In this document: positions 1-10,019 of the stretch, piece by piece
How the letters are laid out: each line of letters starts with the position of its first letter
Numbering within the stretch: the stretch's first letter is position 1
From: Corallochytrium limacisporum
Taxonomy: Eukaryota > Opisthokonta
Length of the DNA: 64,000 bases
Assembly (NCBI GenBank): GCA_002811645.1
Contig: PDIP01000057.1
Coordinates: forward strand, 53,802 to 117,801
Reading direction: 5' to 3'
Translations under genes and position numbers: made by a program
Notes under the pieces: model-generated
Database searches by the model: none
Told to the model about the DNA's origin: nothing
What the model saw: the letters and a program-made list of their open reading frames with translations, nothing else

Positions 1-964
1 TAAATAATCATATAAATCACGATCCGGTATATATTTTCGAACGAAAATTTTGGTTGGATACGGAGTATACATTCAACTCAGAGGATAGTACTTACGAACG
101 GCCTCGCTTCCCCCCCGCCGCCTCAGCCTCTGCCTCCACCGTCCCTCGTAAGTGGAGGACTATGCAGTATTCATATGTAGAGCGGAGGAAGGTGAGTGCG
201 AGATGGTCAGGTATTCATAGATCCTCTCTAGCCCGGTCCCTGCCCCCCTCCCCCCCCAGCCCGTCCCCCGGAGGTTTCGCGCCCACCCGCCGCCCGATCC
301 CGGCCGCCGTAGTTTCACTATAGAACGCTGTAAAAGGGTACCTGTAATTGGACCCCCACCCTCCCGTTTTGTACTACCAAACTGATGGACCTTTAAATCT
401 TTCCTGCTTCGTCACGGCAGCGAAGGGAAGCCAAAAAAAAAAAATTGATCGCCGGCACACGAACACAGGGGAGTCCATTTTACTCCCAAAAATGGTGCAT
501 ACCCTCAGTACCGAACGCAAGGGACTCTACCCACGCAGACAGCACAGCTAGCAGTAGAGCAAGGCTCTGTAATTGTGTGCGGTGTTGTGATTTGGTGCCC
601 TCAGACCCAGCCGGGGCAGTGTTGCGGTGTCGTAGTTTCCTGTTTCGTTCGATAATGGCTCTCTTGTGCTGTGCTTGTAGCGTAGCCTATTCTTTCAAAA
701 CACTACACAGGGTAGTTCAGGAGCAAGAACGAAGATCGTACATCAAGGCGGCGCTTTCCACGTACGACAGCATCTGTATATGACGCGTAAGCAACTCGTG
801 AGTAAGCGGAAGACTCATTGATCTGCCGCCCCCACGTTCGAACTGTGAAGAACATAATATAGGTTTGAATACCTGTATAATTATACGTACTAACGGGAAT
901 TTAGGACCACCTCTTAATAGATTATGTCGTGAAGTGCTTTGGAAGCGGTAACCATAATCCAAAT
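1..964. other. intergenic, no gene seen
   Basis: No frame here has a recognisable domain. The stretch contains C-rich low-complexity DNA (about 240-300) and serves as the upstream region of the ankyrin gene that starts at 965. Confidence 0.6.
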
Positions 965-2293
965 ATGTCCGCACCAGAGGTGGTGGCGGTTGATCCGCCG
1001 GAGAGTCGGACTGAGCAGCCGACGGGTACAGCTCAGACTGTGACACCAAAGAAGCAACGGTTGAATGGTGTCTCATCAGTACTACACATGAACCCTGGCT
1101 CCAATGCTTCAGCTGCAGCCGCACACATACAGCAGATCGACAAAAAGTTCCAACAGCAACAGCGGACACCGACCCGGCTGCCCGGTAGCGCGGTGCATAA
1201 TCGCTCAAGGAGCTTGGAGATAAATCTACCAACAGAGAACGATGGCGGTAACTCGGCCATGGAGCGGCAACTGGGTTTGCCATCACTAGCGCGGGTTATC
1301 TCACAAGGTCGTGTCAGAGAGTTCCAAGAGTTTGTTACAAATCTAGGAGTCGAGGCCAGTGCAGCCCTGGCATTACTCGTCGACCAAACGGAACGGCGCC
1401 GACGCGCTGGAGAGATGACCCAAAGTATGAAGGAAGCATTTGCACAGAAGATATTGTTTCTGCTGGCAGAGGGTGCGAATCCAATGCAGAAAGTTCGAAC
1501 GGGTGGGTCGACACTATACCTGCCCGTGCTGTCCGCCATGCTGGGCATGGACGACTTGACGTCAGAAATTCTGCTGCGGGTAAATGTTCGGAGCCTGCCT
1601 CGTTCGCCATCCATCTTGGGAATTTGTGCCGAAGAACGGCTGATTAAGAGCGTACGTCTATTGATTCGGCTGAAGTATCCACTACAAGAATGTGACAGGT
1701 TGATTAATCGAGGCATGATGCCGCTGCATCATGCCTGCGTTGCGGGCGACCTTAGAATTTCAGAAGATTTAATCAAGGCTGGAGCTGACATTGATGCTAA
1801 AGACAAAACCAACGAACGGACTCCACTGATGATGGCTGCAATTCACGGGAAGAAAGATGTGGCGGAGCTGTTGATTTCACATCACGCTGATGTTCACGCG
1901 CTGGACAAGAAGGGTCACAACTGCGTATTCTTCGTCAAGGATCCAGAGGTCCTTCAGCTGCTCTTCCGCCACGGTGTCGACGGAGGCATCCTCAACCATA
2001 GTGGCATTTCTGCCTTGGCTGTGGCGGAGCGGATCAATGCCCCGGATAGTGTGAAGCAAATGTTGCGGGACTACGGTCGATCCGGCACTGCGTTTCTACC
2101 CCGACGGGTTGGTTTGCGCATTCCCCGGGAGCGTAGTTTCCTGTTTGGATTCACAGGAGTGGGGAGTCATAGTGCAGCTGCTATCAGTCTGTACGTTGTG
2201 GGCCTCTTACTGGCTACTGGATTGTGTACCTACCTCATCTTTGTGTACTCTCGGACTCCCGCTGAGCTGCTCTTCAATACCGACGAATTGTGA
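965..2293 (+). CDS. ankyrin-repeat protein with C-terminal membrane anchor
   Basis: This gene encodes 442 residues. The frame is open further upstream, but the first ATG is at 965 (MSAPEVV). Residues 1-100 are low-complexity and polar, with an Ala run and a Gln run. Residues about 100-350 form helical repeats. The clearest ankyrin units are at about 250-283 (GMMPLHHAC) and 284-317 (ERTPLMMAAIHG). A hydrophobic helix at about 404-428 is followed by only about 14 residues, which suggests a tail-anchored protein with its repeats in the cytosol. The last four residues are TDEL, resembling an ER-retrieval signal that would lie in the lumen. Ankyrin repeats bind protein partners, and the partner cannot be deduced. 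It is not an Akr1-type palmitoyltransferase, because no DHHC domain is present. The existence of the gene is well supported, but its function is unknown. Confidence 0.85.
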   Translation: MSAPEVVAVDPPESRTEQPTGTAQTVTPKKQRLNGVSSVLHMNPGSNASAAAAHIQQIDKKFQQQQRTPTRLPGSAVHNRSRSLEINLPTENDGGNSAMERQLGLPSLARVISQGRVREFQEFVTNLGVEASAALALLVDQTERRRRAGEMTQSMKEAFAQKILFLLAEGANPMQKVRTGGSTLYLPVLSAMLGMDDLTSEILLRVNVRSLPRSPSILGICAEERLIKSVRLLIRLKYPLQECDRLINRGMMPLHHACVAGDLRISEDLIKAGADIDAKDKTNERTPLMMAAIHGKKDVAELLISHHADVHALDKKGHNCVFFVKDPEVLQLLFRHGVDGGILNHSGISALAVAERINAPDSVKQMLRDYGRSGTAFLPRRVGLRIPRERSFLFGFTGVGSHSAAAISLYVVGLLLATGLCTYLIFVYSRTPAELLFNTDEL

Positions 2294-3540
2294 TGAAAGG
2301 AAGCATGTGACGCGAATGGGATTGCGTTCAGAACGGGTCGACAATTGTGAATTACCAAGAATCGTGTTTTATACTGCTTCCCGTATATTCATATAACATA
2401 TATAAAATAAGCAATTACTGACATAGTGAATATACTATGAGGTCCGTATATGTATACACACCTCAGCCATTCCATATGCACGTCCAGCAGTTAAAATATG
2501 GCCGCAGGTTTCCTCCCAGCGGGTCGGTACTGAATCAGCTGGAATGGGAGGCCTTGGCAACATCAACATCGTCCCAGTACTTTTGAGATGCATGCCTTGA
2601 GTTGGTCAGGGGAGGCCGACGGCTTTGAGTCCCAACCAGGCCGAGGCAGTGATGAATGACTTGGGCTCGAGAAAGGGGGAAAGGGGCTCAGGGAGTTCAC
2701 AAAGGGTGCAAACGGGATGGAGCTCAAGCCACGGACAGACAGTGTCAATCCCGCATGTAAGTTGCTTGGAAGGTCTTTCACGGGACCAGTAGGATGGCAA
2801 TGGTCTGCGCCATGGACCACACTTAAGTGGGGGCAGAAGTTACCACCCTACAGAAGAGTCAGGGACAACGAGGGGTACCAACCACGTCAATGGAATCAGA
2901 TCGCATGTGTGTGGCGTGCAAAGTCTGAAGTGCATTCGCCCTCTCGTTACTTGCGCATTAGAAAAGTAAAGTGGTATTCATGCATAAAACAGATTAAAAT
3001 GTCGGCTTCATCCCTCGAGGCGAGTGATATCCCAGATGATCTCGTGGATCAGCTGACGAATTCGATGGGTACTATGCCTCCCATTGGCGCAGGAGATCAT
3101 ATGTCCACATCAAAATTGGAGAGAACAGCAACAGAGTACGTGGGCAGCGATGTTTGCAAGGGGCAATATGCAACCTTTGAGGAAAATTAGCCAGTATTCA
3201 GAGTAGCAGTATGGGGAATAGTCAATAGGAAGAAATGGCTTCCCACAATACCAAAGCTGACCATCTCGAATCAGCACGGATGCAGGACGGTGACCGGCTT
3301 GTCATAGGACATGCCCGGAGCATATCTCTTTTTTTTTTCAGGACGATTGAGAAATGGAGGTTCGAACATCTTGTCCACAGAACTGGGATCTTCAGCTTAT
3401 GTCAACGACACAAGTACAACAGAGTCAGGAACCGGATGATTAAATGACAACAAGGCTTTACTGGAACTGACTGAGTTTCCAGGCATGCAGTCACTTCAGT
3501 TGCCACCGACAATCAAAACAAAGCATGCATTGAGCCTGGC
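2294..3540. other. intergenic or unresolved 5' part of next gene
   Basis: An ATG at 2999 opens a 63-codon frame that ends at 3190. A pyrimidine tract followed by CAG at about 3330-3341 looks like a splice acceptor. Either could belong to an upstream exon of the gene at 3541-4489, but I could not join them in frame. Nothing else is recognised here. Confidence 0.4.
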
Positions 3541-4489
3541 ATGCAAATTTGGTATGGTCATGTCCACGCATTGTGGAAAGTTTGGAACCGTTGGTTTTTG
3601 TCCAGAGACTCTGCGCGCGTGCAGGTTGTTGTCTTTTGGTGTCAATTCTTAGAGCATGCTAAGAAAGATCCAGCCAATCTTAATCGCTGCAGGCGCCAAC
3701 GGGATCAGTCATACGTACAGCTTCTGAAAGGACTGCCTGAAGGTCCACGAAAGCTGGAGTTGATGGACCGATAACCGGATGCTTTAGCACAGGCAATCTA
3801 CGCAACGTTCTGTCGAGCGTGCAACAAATACGATCAATTTGACGAAACCTTTGCAGAAAAGATAAGTGTGACCGTTTATGAATGGACTTCGGGCACGGCA
3901 CCGAGGCCCCCTCGCACGGCATATTGGGATCTGCGTCGACTGAAGTACGATCGGCATGACAAATCGCGTGTGGCAATGCATATGCCTACCACTGACGCTT
4001 CCTACTCTGTCCAACGGCGTGGCTCTCATCAGAGTATATGCACCGTGGAAGCCTCTGGAAAGCCATTCATATTCAGTGAATCACTGCAGGACATGGCCGA
4101 AATGGCCATCACCGAGGAAGGTATGTATGGAAATGTCTCAGGAGACTTTTGCTAACAACAGGGTCCAGTATGACACCATTCGAGACTCCCTGCATCGTGT
4201 AGCAAGCACTCTGAAGTCCGACATCGTGCTTGAAAAGCGTGTCATCTACATGCAGCTCCAGCACATGCAAGGGAAAAGGACGGTCATTAAGAAGCTCGCC
4301 GCAGAATTCATGGTTGATCCGACGAAGAAACAAGCTGGTGGAGTCCAGAACAAGGCTGCCAGTATGGCGCGACAGATGAGAGCAAAAGTTACTACGAGCG
4401 CAGGATTCGCCCCAGCTTGCAAAGCACTGATGCATTGTCAAGAGAAACCCAGAGAGAGACAGAACGACTCATACAGAAGGACTAGCTGA
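3541..4489 (+). CDS. unrecognised protein, probably three exons with short introns
   Basis: Two long frames overlap and are best explained by splicing. An in-frame model is exons 3541-3742, 3788-4124 and 4162-4489, giving 288 residues. The second intron ends in a textbook branch-site and acceptor context (GCTAAC, AACAG). Its donor could be GTATGT at 4121 (41 bases, which breaks the frame) or GTATGG at 4125 (37 bases, which keeps it). The first intron (45 bases, donor GTCCAC, branch-like GATAAC) is weaker. The C-terminal exon encodes an amphipathic, charged helical region rich in Lys, Arg and Gln. No family is recognised and the true 5' end may lie upstream. It converges with the acyl carrier protein gene. 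A partly decayed gene is the main alternative. Confidence 0.45.
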
Positions 4490-4739
4490 CGTCCTTGACT
4501 GTCGCACAATTCCCGATTCTTCCCCATTTGTTCCTTCCGGACCGAGCTGGTTTAAATCTATACCCGAAATCTATATTATTTTTTAGTTATTGTTTTGTGG
4601 TTTACAGCACTTCTGCCTGAGGGAACAGATTGATTCACGTCCTGCACATGATGACGTGATTTTGTGTCCATCCTGATGAATCCCATTCCACAAAAGTTCA
4701 AACATATCTCGTTGCGCTTAGTTTTTGAATGTGCGGTAC

Positions 4740-5105
4740 TTAGTGGGCATTCTCCTGCTGTTCAACATACTTGACAGCGTCCCGTGCAGTGAAAATCTTT
4801 TCGGCAGCCTCATCAGGGATCTCCAGGGCGAATTCATCCTCAAAGGCCATAACCAGCTCGACAGTGTCCAACGAGTCGAGTCCGAGGTCGTTAATGAAGT
4901 GTGCGTCCATGGAGATTTTGTTCTGATCCACCTTATCAAAGGATTTCAGGACATCCATGACACGCTCCTCGAGCACAGCAGTACTGCCGGCGGCGTAGAA
5001 GCGTTGGAGCATGGTTGGCAGAACAGCCTTATGCTGAGTGGCCATGCGGAGCAGGCCACGGCCAGCGGGCCGCACAGATCCGTAAGTCATCCACAACTGA
5101 GACAT
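4740..5105 (-). CDS. ACP1: mitochondrial acyl carrier protein
   Basis: The 121-residue product has an N-terminal stretch rich in Arg and hydroxylated residues (about 1-40), as expected of a mitochondrial presequence. The acyl carrier domain spans about 43-117. The phosphopantetheine attachment motif DSLD is at 77-80, with Ser78 as the modified residue, followed by the acidic helix DTVELVMAFEDEF. Known members carry growing acyl chains in mitochondrial type II fatty-acid synthesis, feed lipoic-acid synthesis, and are subunits of respiratory complex I and of LYR-protein assemblies. The start is ATG at 5105. Length and motif fit the family, so the assignment is secure. It converges with the unrecognised gene at 3541-4489, with 250 bases between stop codons. 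Confidence 0.95.
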   Translation of the reverse strand: MSQLWMTYGSVRPAGRGLLRMATQHKAVLPTMLQRFYAAGSTAVLEERVMDVLKSFDKVDQNKISMDAHFINDLGLDSLDTVELVMAFEDEFALEIPDEAAEKIFTARDAVKYVEQQENAH

Positions 5106-5941
5106 GTTGATAGCTAATGTTCCGAATTTTTACTGTGTTTGGAGGTGATATGTCGAAATTCTTTTGTTGCACGCAAACCGTCAAGTACAAGGTTGATACT
5201 GTGTTAGATATCTACCCGAACCGAGGCTTGGATTTCCACTAGCCAATTGTTTGGATGTTATGTTGAAGATCGCAGCTTTGTACAAACAAGAAAATATTGA
5301 AAGAGAGGAAATACCTGCACCATCGACTATTCTGCATGTTTTCACATCATCTAAGCACACAAATTTGTCGTCGTCTTAGGTCCGGACTCCGTGGTGTAAC
5401 TCAAGTTACCCTGTTTGTTCCGTTTAATTCTCTTCCCATCTGCAGCTGCGTGGGTACCTGTGTTCTCGTCACACTGGCAGACTGTTCATGCCGACACAGT
5501 ACCATCCGCATCGGCCACAAACATATTTTCATTTCTGTGCTGGGACCGCACATTGTAGGTAAAGCGCACACGGTTGGTAGTGGAGCTCGATTAATGCAAA
5601 GGAGGAGGCTGCTGAGCTGGGCTGACTGGCTGCTCGACCGCACATCATTCGAAGGCACGAGTGCCTATGTCAAAGACCGGTACAGAAAGTAACGAAGTCA
5701 TACGTGTCTGGAACACTGTGCCAATGCTCTTTCGCCCCCAGGCAGCAGCACAGTCGTGTGTGGAATCTCCAGTTCCTTCACTCGCATGCCAAAACAAGAC
5801 GAAGGTGTGCTTGTGGAACCGTATTGTTATCTCTTTCCCCCTTTGCAAATTCTCTTTCGGTTCCTGTGTTTGGCGGTGCCTCCATACACACACCTCTTGG
5901 CCCTGGAGAGAGGGCTTAGCCCTGAGGTTGCTTTCTTGGCC

Positions 5942-5980
5942 ACACCACCCCCGGAGCGAGAGGGGGGGTGGGGGCGGTGT
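5942..5980. repeat. GC-rich nested hairpin
   Basis: ACACC at 5942-5946 can pair with GGTGT at 5976-5980. An inner stem pairs ACCCCC (5947-5952) with GGGGGT (5964-5969) around an 11-base loop. It is one of several similar intergenic elements in this window. Confidence 0.5.
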
Positions 5981-6808
5981 ATGTCGCTCCCCGGGACCCC
6001 AGCTCCTCTCTGGTTGCTGACTTTCGTTTTCATTGTCAGTGGCTTGCAAAACGGACGGGAGGGGCTGTGTGTTTTTGTATTCTCTGGAATATAATGCGAG
6101 GGGGGCGGAGATGATTGTCTTTCTCAAACATGTCAGCGCTGCGGGTCATTTTGTATAGAATTCGGAAGGACATTTTCTGCGAAAGGTGAGAAACGTATGT
6201 CTCTCCACTCTCGGACATTGGTGTGCTCTCCGGTCAGCACTGCTCTCCGGCTAGGAGGTACTGTGAACTGCTCGGGCTTGGCAGAGAGTGGAGACCAGAC
6301 GTCCCCTCCTCTCCTCGTCCACCTCCCCCCACCTGCTTTTATTTGTTTATCATAGATTTAATACTATAGGACACCTTACCACGAGTCAATAGTACGGCCC
6401 CTTCACCGTCCCAAGCGCGCACCCTGCACCCTACAGTGTACACACACTTGCACTCAAATGGTGGCAGGGGCCTTTCACCACTTACCAAGAGCGACTAGGT
6501 TGAGAGAGGTCGCCTATAACTGATGCCTTATCTCAATTCAATTAATTATAATTTTATTGATTAGTACGGGGCGGGTTGCCAACTGGCTCATCCACCACAG
6601 TGTAATTTCTATATTCGTGGGAGGGGGCCTCGTCTGACTGGCTGAGCCCTGTGCTGGGTGGCCTCACGAGCTAGTGTGCGAATACGATGTAGAGGTCGGT
6701 CAGCCTGTTCAGGTACATTTGGATGTCTTCAACAATGAAGTGAGTGAAAGAGATAGATGCCTACTTACTTGATCCACTTCTGATGAGATATTACAAAGCG
6801 ACAAAGAG

Positions 6809-6832
6809 ACATGGTTACCTACATGGTTACCT
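6809..6832 (+). repeat. perfect 12-base tandem duplication
   Basis: ACATGGTTACCT is present twice head to tail. It lies 15 bases before the start codon of the microprotein gene, so it would sit in its promoter or 5' leader. Confidence 0.8.
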
Positions 6833-6847
6833 GATATCTTAGAAAGG

Positions 6848-7039
6848 ATGGTTGTTGGCGGAGTCTACGGGCGCTCTCCTCCTTTCGTAGCCGTAGCCGT
6901 GGGTATTCTGAGTGGATACTACATCTTCAAGCCAGAAATTGATAAGATCTACACCCGGGCGAAGGTCGAAGAAGAAAAAGCGAGACGGTCTGGAAAATTC
7001 CCACCACCAGGGAACACAGAGGAATCCGAGTCAAAGTGA
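6848..7039 (+). CDS. 63-residue single-pass membrane microprotein
   Basis: The ATG at 6848 opens a 63-codon frame. The product has one hydrophobic segment at about 11-28 (PPFVAVAVGILSGYYIF), then a strongly charged helix (DKIYTRAKVEEEKARR) and an acidic Ser-rich tail. This layout is typical of small assembly factors or subunits of mitochondrial inner-membrane or ER complexes, but I do not recognise the family. The stop codon is only 52 bases before the start codon of the next gene, on the same strand. That is much tighter than other same-strand spacing in this window and raises the possibility of a shared transcript. The coding-like pattern of hydrophobic then charged residues supports a real gene. 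Confidence 0.6.
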   Translation: MVVGGVYGRSPPFVAVAVGILSGYYIFKPEIDKIYTRAKVEEEKARRSGKFPPPGNTEESESK

Positions 7040-7091
7040 AGAACAGTTACCGGTATGCAGAGGTATCGCCTGTACATACTATAGCGTAGAA

Positions 7092-9953
7092 ATGGAACCA
7101 CAAATATTGAGAGTATCGATATTGGACAATTTGGGGTCCACGACAGAGTCTGTCGCAATCCAATACTTCTCCAGGATCGATCCCGCCGCTGCCTTGGCGG
7201 CGATGAGACATCAAGGGTTTCGACAAAGTCCTGCGTCATTTCTAGAGCCTTTCCAAATCGGTTCACACACCGTCCAAACTAAGCAGTGTGTCGATTACAA
7301 TGATGTTTTTGAAAGATTAACGTTGGAACAAGATGACTTTACGTTTCTTCCTCTGGAAAATAGCGTATCTGGAGTTTGTGATCCAACGTTGAGGGCACTG
7401 GGAAAGCACTTGGAAAGTATATATCCGTGTGGTGGCATCGAAATTCTTGGGCGAATTGATGGTGTAGCTGAGTATGCCTATTTCATACCAAAGTCGGAGC
7501 CGCGAGGTGGCCCCTTTGAGAGAATTTATTGCCAAGGTGATGATCCAGTAGTAATGTCCCAACCACCAGGCTCCAAGCACGGGGACATGGATCTAATATG
7601 TGTGCGAAACCTAGGAAAATTTTTGAATGATACCTCTGGCGATCATCGTTCATTGCCAAAGAAGAGCATAGTGTTTTGCACCTTTAGGATGGCCCAATTG
7701 TACGACCTTGAGGTCTTGGATGCTGACCATGCACCGAGAGAGCCCCCATTCGATCCAAAGACAGAAAAGGTGACATATATAGCCCTGGGACGGCGCTCTG
7801 TGGAGGCAAAAGGTATGCCCCTGCAGAGCATAGCTCATCCAAGATTGGTTCACCATGACAAGAAACCGATAAATCCTCTGACAGGCCAGTGGCAGCACCA
7901 CTCTGCTATGTACATCATGCTGTGCGAAACGCTTCCAGAAGTCATGACAAAGATCACTCTGAGTTTGGATAGCTATCACCTAAATATCGTGCGCTTGGCA
8001 TGTGTCCCAAATTACGACAAATCCGGATCTCTTGGGGAGGCTATTGACATGTGGACCTGTTTTTTTGAGGTTGACATGATGGTCAGCAGTCCTGTATTCC
8101 AGAAACTTCTTGACGTCATGAACGAATTCAGCGATGGGCATACTGTTGGTCACCTGGTACCGATCATCAGACACTTAACCCACGGAAACCCTTACATTTA
8201 TTTGGAAAGAGCGGCCCTCCAGAGGGCCATAGTGGACCCGAATTCTAAGGGCGATGGTGAAATGATGGACACGGATGCAAAATTGGCTGGCATTCCACCG
8301 GAAGTTTTTGCGCTAATTCTACAGAGATTCAAGCCTTGCCGGCTTCGAGACCTCGCGGATTGTTATAATAGTCTACTGGAAATGTGTAAAGTGAGTTCGC
8401 AGTGGCGACGATCAGTTCTGGATGACTACCCCCTCTGGAAGCATATCATTGACATGGTGTCTTGGTGCAACGGAACTGCTGGCCCTCCGATCCGAGATCT
8501 CACCCGTGGTCACTTTGTGATGTCATCTTCTCGACACGCCTTCATGCGAAGATTCATCGGGGCCTTTAAGAATCTATACAAGGGTCCTGTTTACCAGCGG
8601 GTCTTGAAACACGAAATAGGGGCAGTGAGGTCTCACGGAACAGATGGATTCTTGGTATTCATGCTTCCCTGGGACCAGAATCCTAATCATCCTTGGAGAT
8701 TGCACATGTATGATCCGCGTCATTCACATGATGCTTTCCATTGTAAGTTGAATGTCGCCAGGGGCATTGTACCCCGTTCTGGACCAATTCAGTGCAGACC
8801 TAGAACATCCCGATCAGAACCTTGGGGCTGTGTTGTTCCCATCCATTGGATTAGAGATCCCGGGGATGAAACTGAGATCAAAGGTGTGGTGGTCATCATG
8901 GGAACGGAGTGGGAAGCTACTGGCGACCGTTGGATGAGGGCAGGTGCGATCACGATTGACTCAACGAGTACTCCTGCCCAGGATACTTTTGCTTTGAATC
9001 TGCACAATCACGACACCGTTCATTGGTGTACGGAAGAGCAAATTATCATAATTGCGAGTCCGGCAGGAAACGTCATTGTCGTGCGGTATGAGAACACTGA
9101 CAAACACGCGGGTCTGTTACTGAGATGGGTCCATTCGGTGCCAATCACACTGGGTTTCCCCGTTGCACAAATTGTGGAAAATCGGACACCAAATGAGACT
9201 TTGGAATATGTCTTCGTATCCCAGTATGGCGCTCTGCAGGGTTGGACCTTGCAAGATTTCATCCACTATGACCCGAATGAGGGAGCATCGTGGTCGCCTA
9301 CAGACCGGACAGGCGTCTCACAGATGGACCACATTTCGGTCGATCAGAACCCGGGCCAACCTGGTATTCACTTTCCGAGGGGTTACTTGGCGGGCATCGC
9401 CAAGAATCGTACAGTTCGCTGGTGCGTAGACGGCCATGGACTAAATATGCAACGCCTTGAACCGGACACACTGACACCTGTGGGAGGTGAGTTCAGACCG
9501 GCAGTGAAACCAGAATTGGCAAGGGCTGCATACGCTCTCGAAGTGGTTGGTGATCTCGCGCTCGCGCAGCTTGGGGATGATCTTTTATACGTCTTTCATT
9601 GGCCGTCAGGCAGGCAACTGTACCACATTGCCCCTCGTCAGGGAGGTACTCGAAGAGAACTTGGCGGTGCACGCTGGCAGTTCTGTTCTCCCTATGCGGT
9701 GTACGGTGTGTGGTCTCCAATGGCGAATTCCCGAGTGAGGCCCACTGTCGAAGGCGTCGAGATACATTCCTTCGTCCGTTTTGATGACGATATCAAACTT
9801 ATCCACCCTGCCAATGAGGATTGGAACGTGGAGGACTCCAGCAGTTTTGAAATGTTAGCCGAACACTACAGCAGTCTGACCCACGGAGGTGTATTGGTCA
9901 TGGCCGGGTATGAAGAATTGGATGCGGCCGTATCTAGTGATGAGGAAAGTTGA
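7092..9953 (+). CDS. prephenate dehydratase-like / ACT / F-box fusion protein
   Basis: The product is 953 residues. The frame is open back to 6912, but those codons overlap the preceding gene, and the ATG at 7092 starts just before the first domain. Residues about 5-235 resemble prephenate dehydratase: LGSTTESVAIQYF matches the N-terminal G-x-x-G-[ST] segment, FLPLENSVSG at 85-94 matches the substrate-site ENS motif, and AQLYDLEVLD at 201-210 matches the conserved A-x-x-YGLEVL segment. The catalytic TRF motif reads TYI at 228-230. Residues about 270-330 look like the ACT regulatory domain, but its two effector-binding motifs (GALV and ESRP) are not preserved. An F-box-like segment lies at about 398-452 (GIPPEVFALIL to PLWKHI). 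The C-terminal 500 residues are beta-rich and may form a propeller. Inference: a catalytically dead amino-acid sensor coupled to an SCF ubiquitin ligase. Confidence 0.8.
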   Translation: MEPQILRVSILDNLGSTTESVAIQYFSRIDPAAALAAMRHQGFRQSPASFLEPFQIGSHTVQTKQCVDYNDVFERLTLEQDDFTFLPLENSVSGVCDPTLRALGKHLESIYPCGGIEILGRIDGVAEYAYFIPKSEPRGGPFERIYCQGDDPVVMSQPPGSKHGDMDLICVRNLGKFLNDTSGDHRSLPKKSIVFCTFRMAQLYDLEVLDADHAPREPPFDPKTEKVTYIALGRRSVEAKGMPLQSIAHPRLVHHDKKPINPLTGQWQHHSAMYIMLCETLPEVMTKITLSLDSYHLNIVRLACVPNYDKSGSLGEAIDMWTCFFEVDMMVSSPVFQKLLDVMNEFSDGHTVGHLVPIIRHLTHGNPYIYLERAALQRAIVDPNSKGDGEMMDTDAKLAGIPPEVFALILQRFKPCRLRDLADCYNSLLEMCKVSSQWRRSVLDDYPLWKHIIDMVSWCNGTAGPPIRDLTRGHFVMSSSRHAFMRRFIGAFKNLYKGPVYQRVLKHEIGAVRSHGTDGFLVFMLPWDQNPNHPWRLHMYDPRHSHDAFHCKLNVARGIVPRSGPIQCRPRTSRSEPWGCVVPIHWIRDPGDETEIKGVVVIMGTEWEATGDRWMRAGAITIDSTSTPAQDTFALNLHNHDTVHWCTEEQIIIIASPAGNVIVVRYENTDKHAGLLLRWVHSVPITLGFPVAQIVENRTPNETLEYVFVSQYGALQGWTLQDFIHYDPNEGASWSPTDRTGVSQMDHISVDQNPGQPGIHFPRGYLAGIAKNRTVRWCVDGHGLNMQRLEPDTLTPVGGEFRPAVKPELARAAYALEVVGDLALAQLGDDLLYVFHWPSGRQLYHIAPRQGGTRRELGGARWQFCSPYAVYGVWSPMANSRVRPTVEGVEIHSFVRFDDDIKLIHPANEDWNVEDSSSFEMLAEHYSSLTHGGVLVMAGYEELDAAVSSDEES

Positions 9954-10019
9954 GGTTCCCTGGAATTCGATATGTAACACAATCATGAAACTGTTTATTA
10001 TTTTGACTAGAAGATTTAC

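Larger units (their letters stand above)
5106..6847. other. intergenic, 1.7 kb, no recognisable gene
   Basis: Frames of 40-160 codons occur on both strands, but none has a recognisable domain and all are broken by stops. Contents noted: a GC hairpin at 5942-5980, AT-rich DNA at 6530-6565, and a 12-base tandem duplication at 6809-6832. It includes the upstream regions of the acyl carrier gene (leftwards) and of the microprotein gene (rightwards). Confidence 0.6.

Noticed and set aside
3342-3730. In-frame TGA codons in the 3.3-3.7 kb region read as selenocysteine
   Set aside because: The same frame also contains TAG stops and there is no sign of a SECIS element. Short introns or decay explain it better.
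6912-7091. N-terminal extension of the F-box fusion protein
   Set aside because: These codons overlap the microprotein gene in another frame and have no domain character. The ATG at 7092 directly precedes the first domain.
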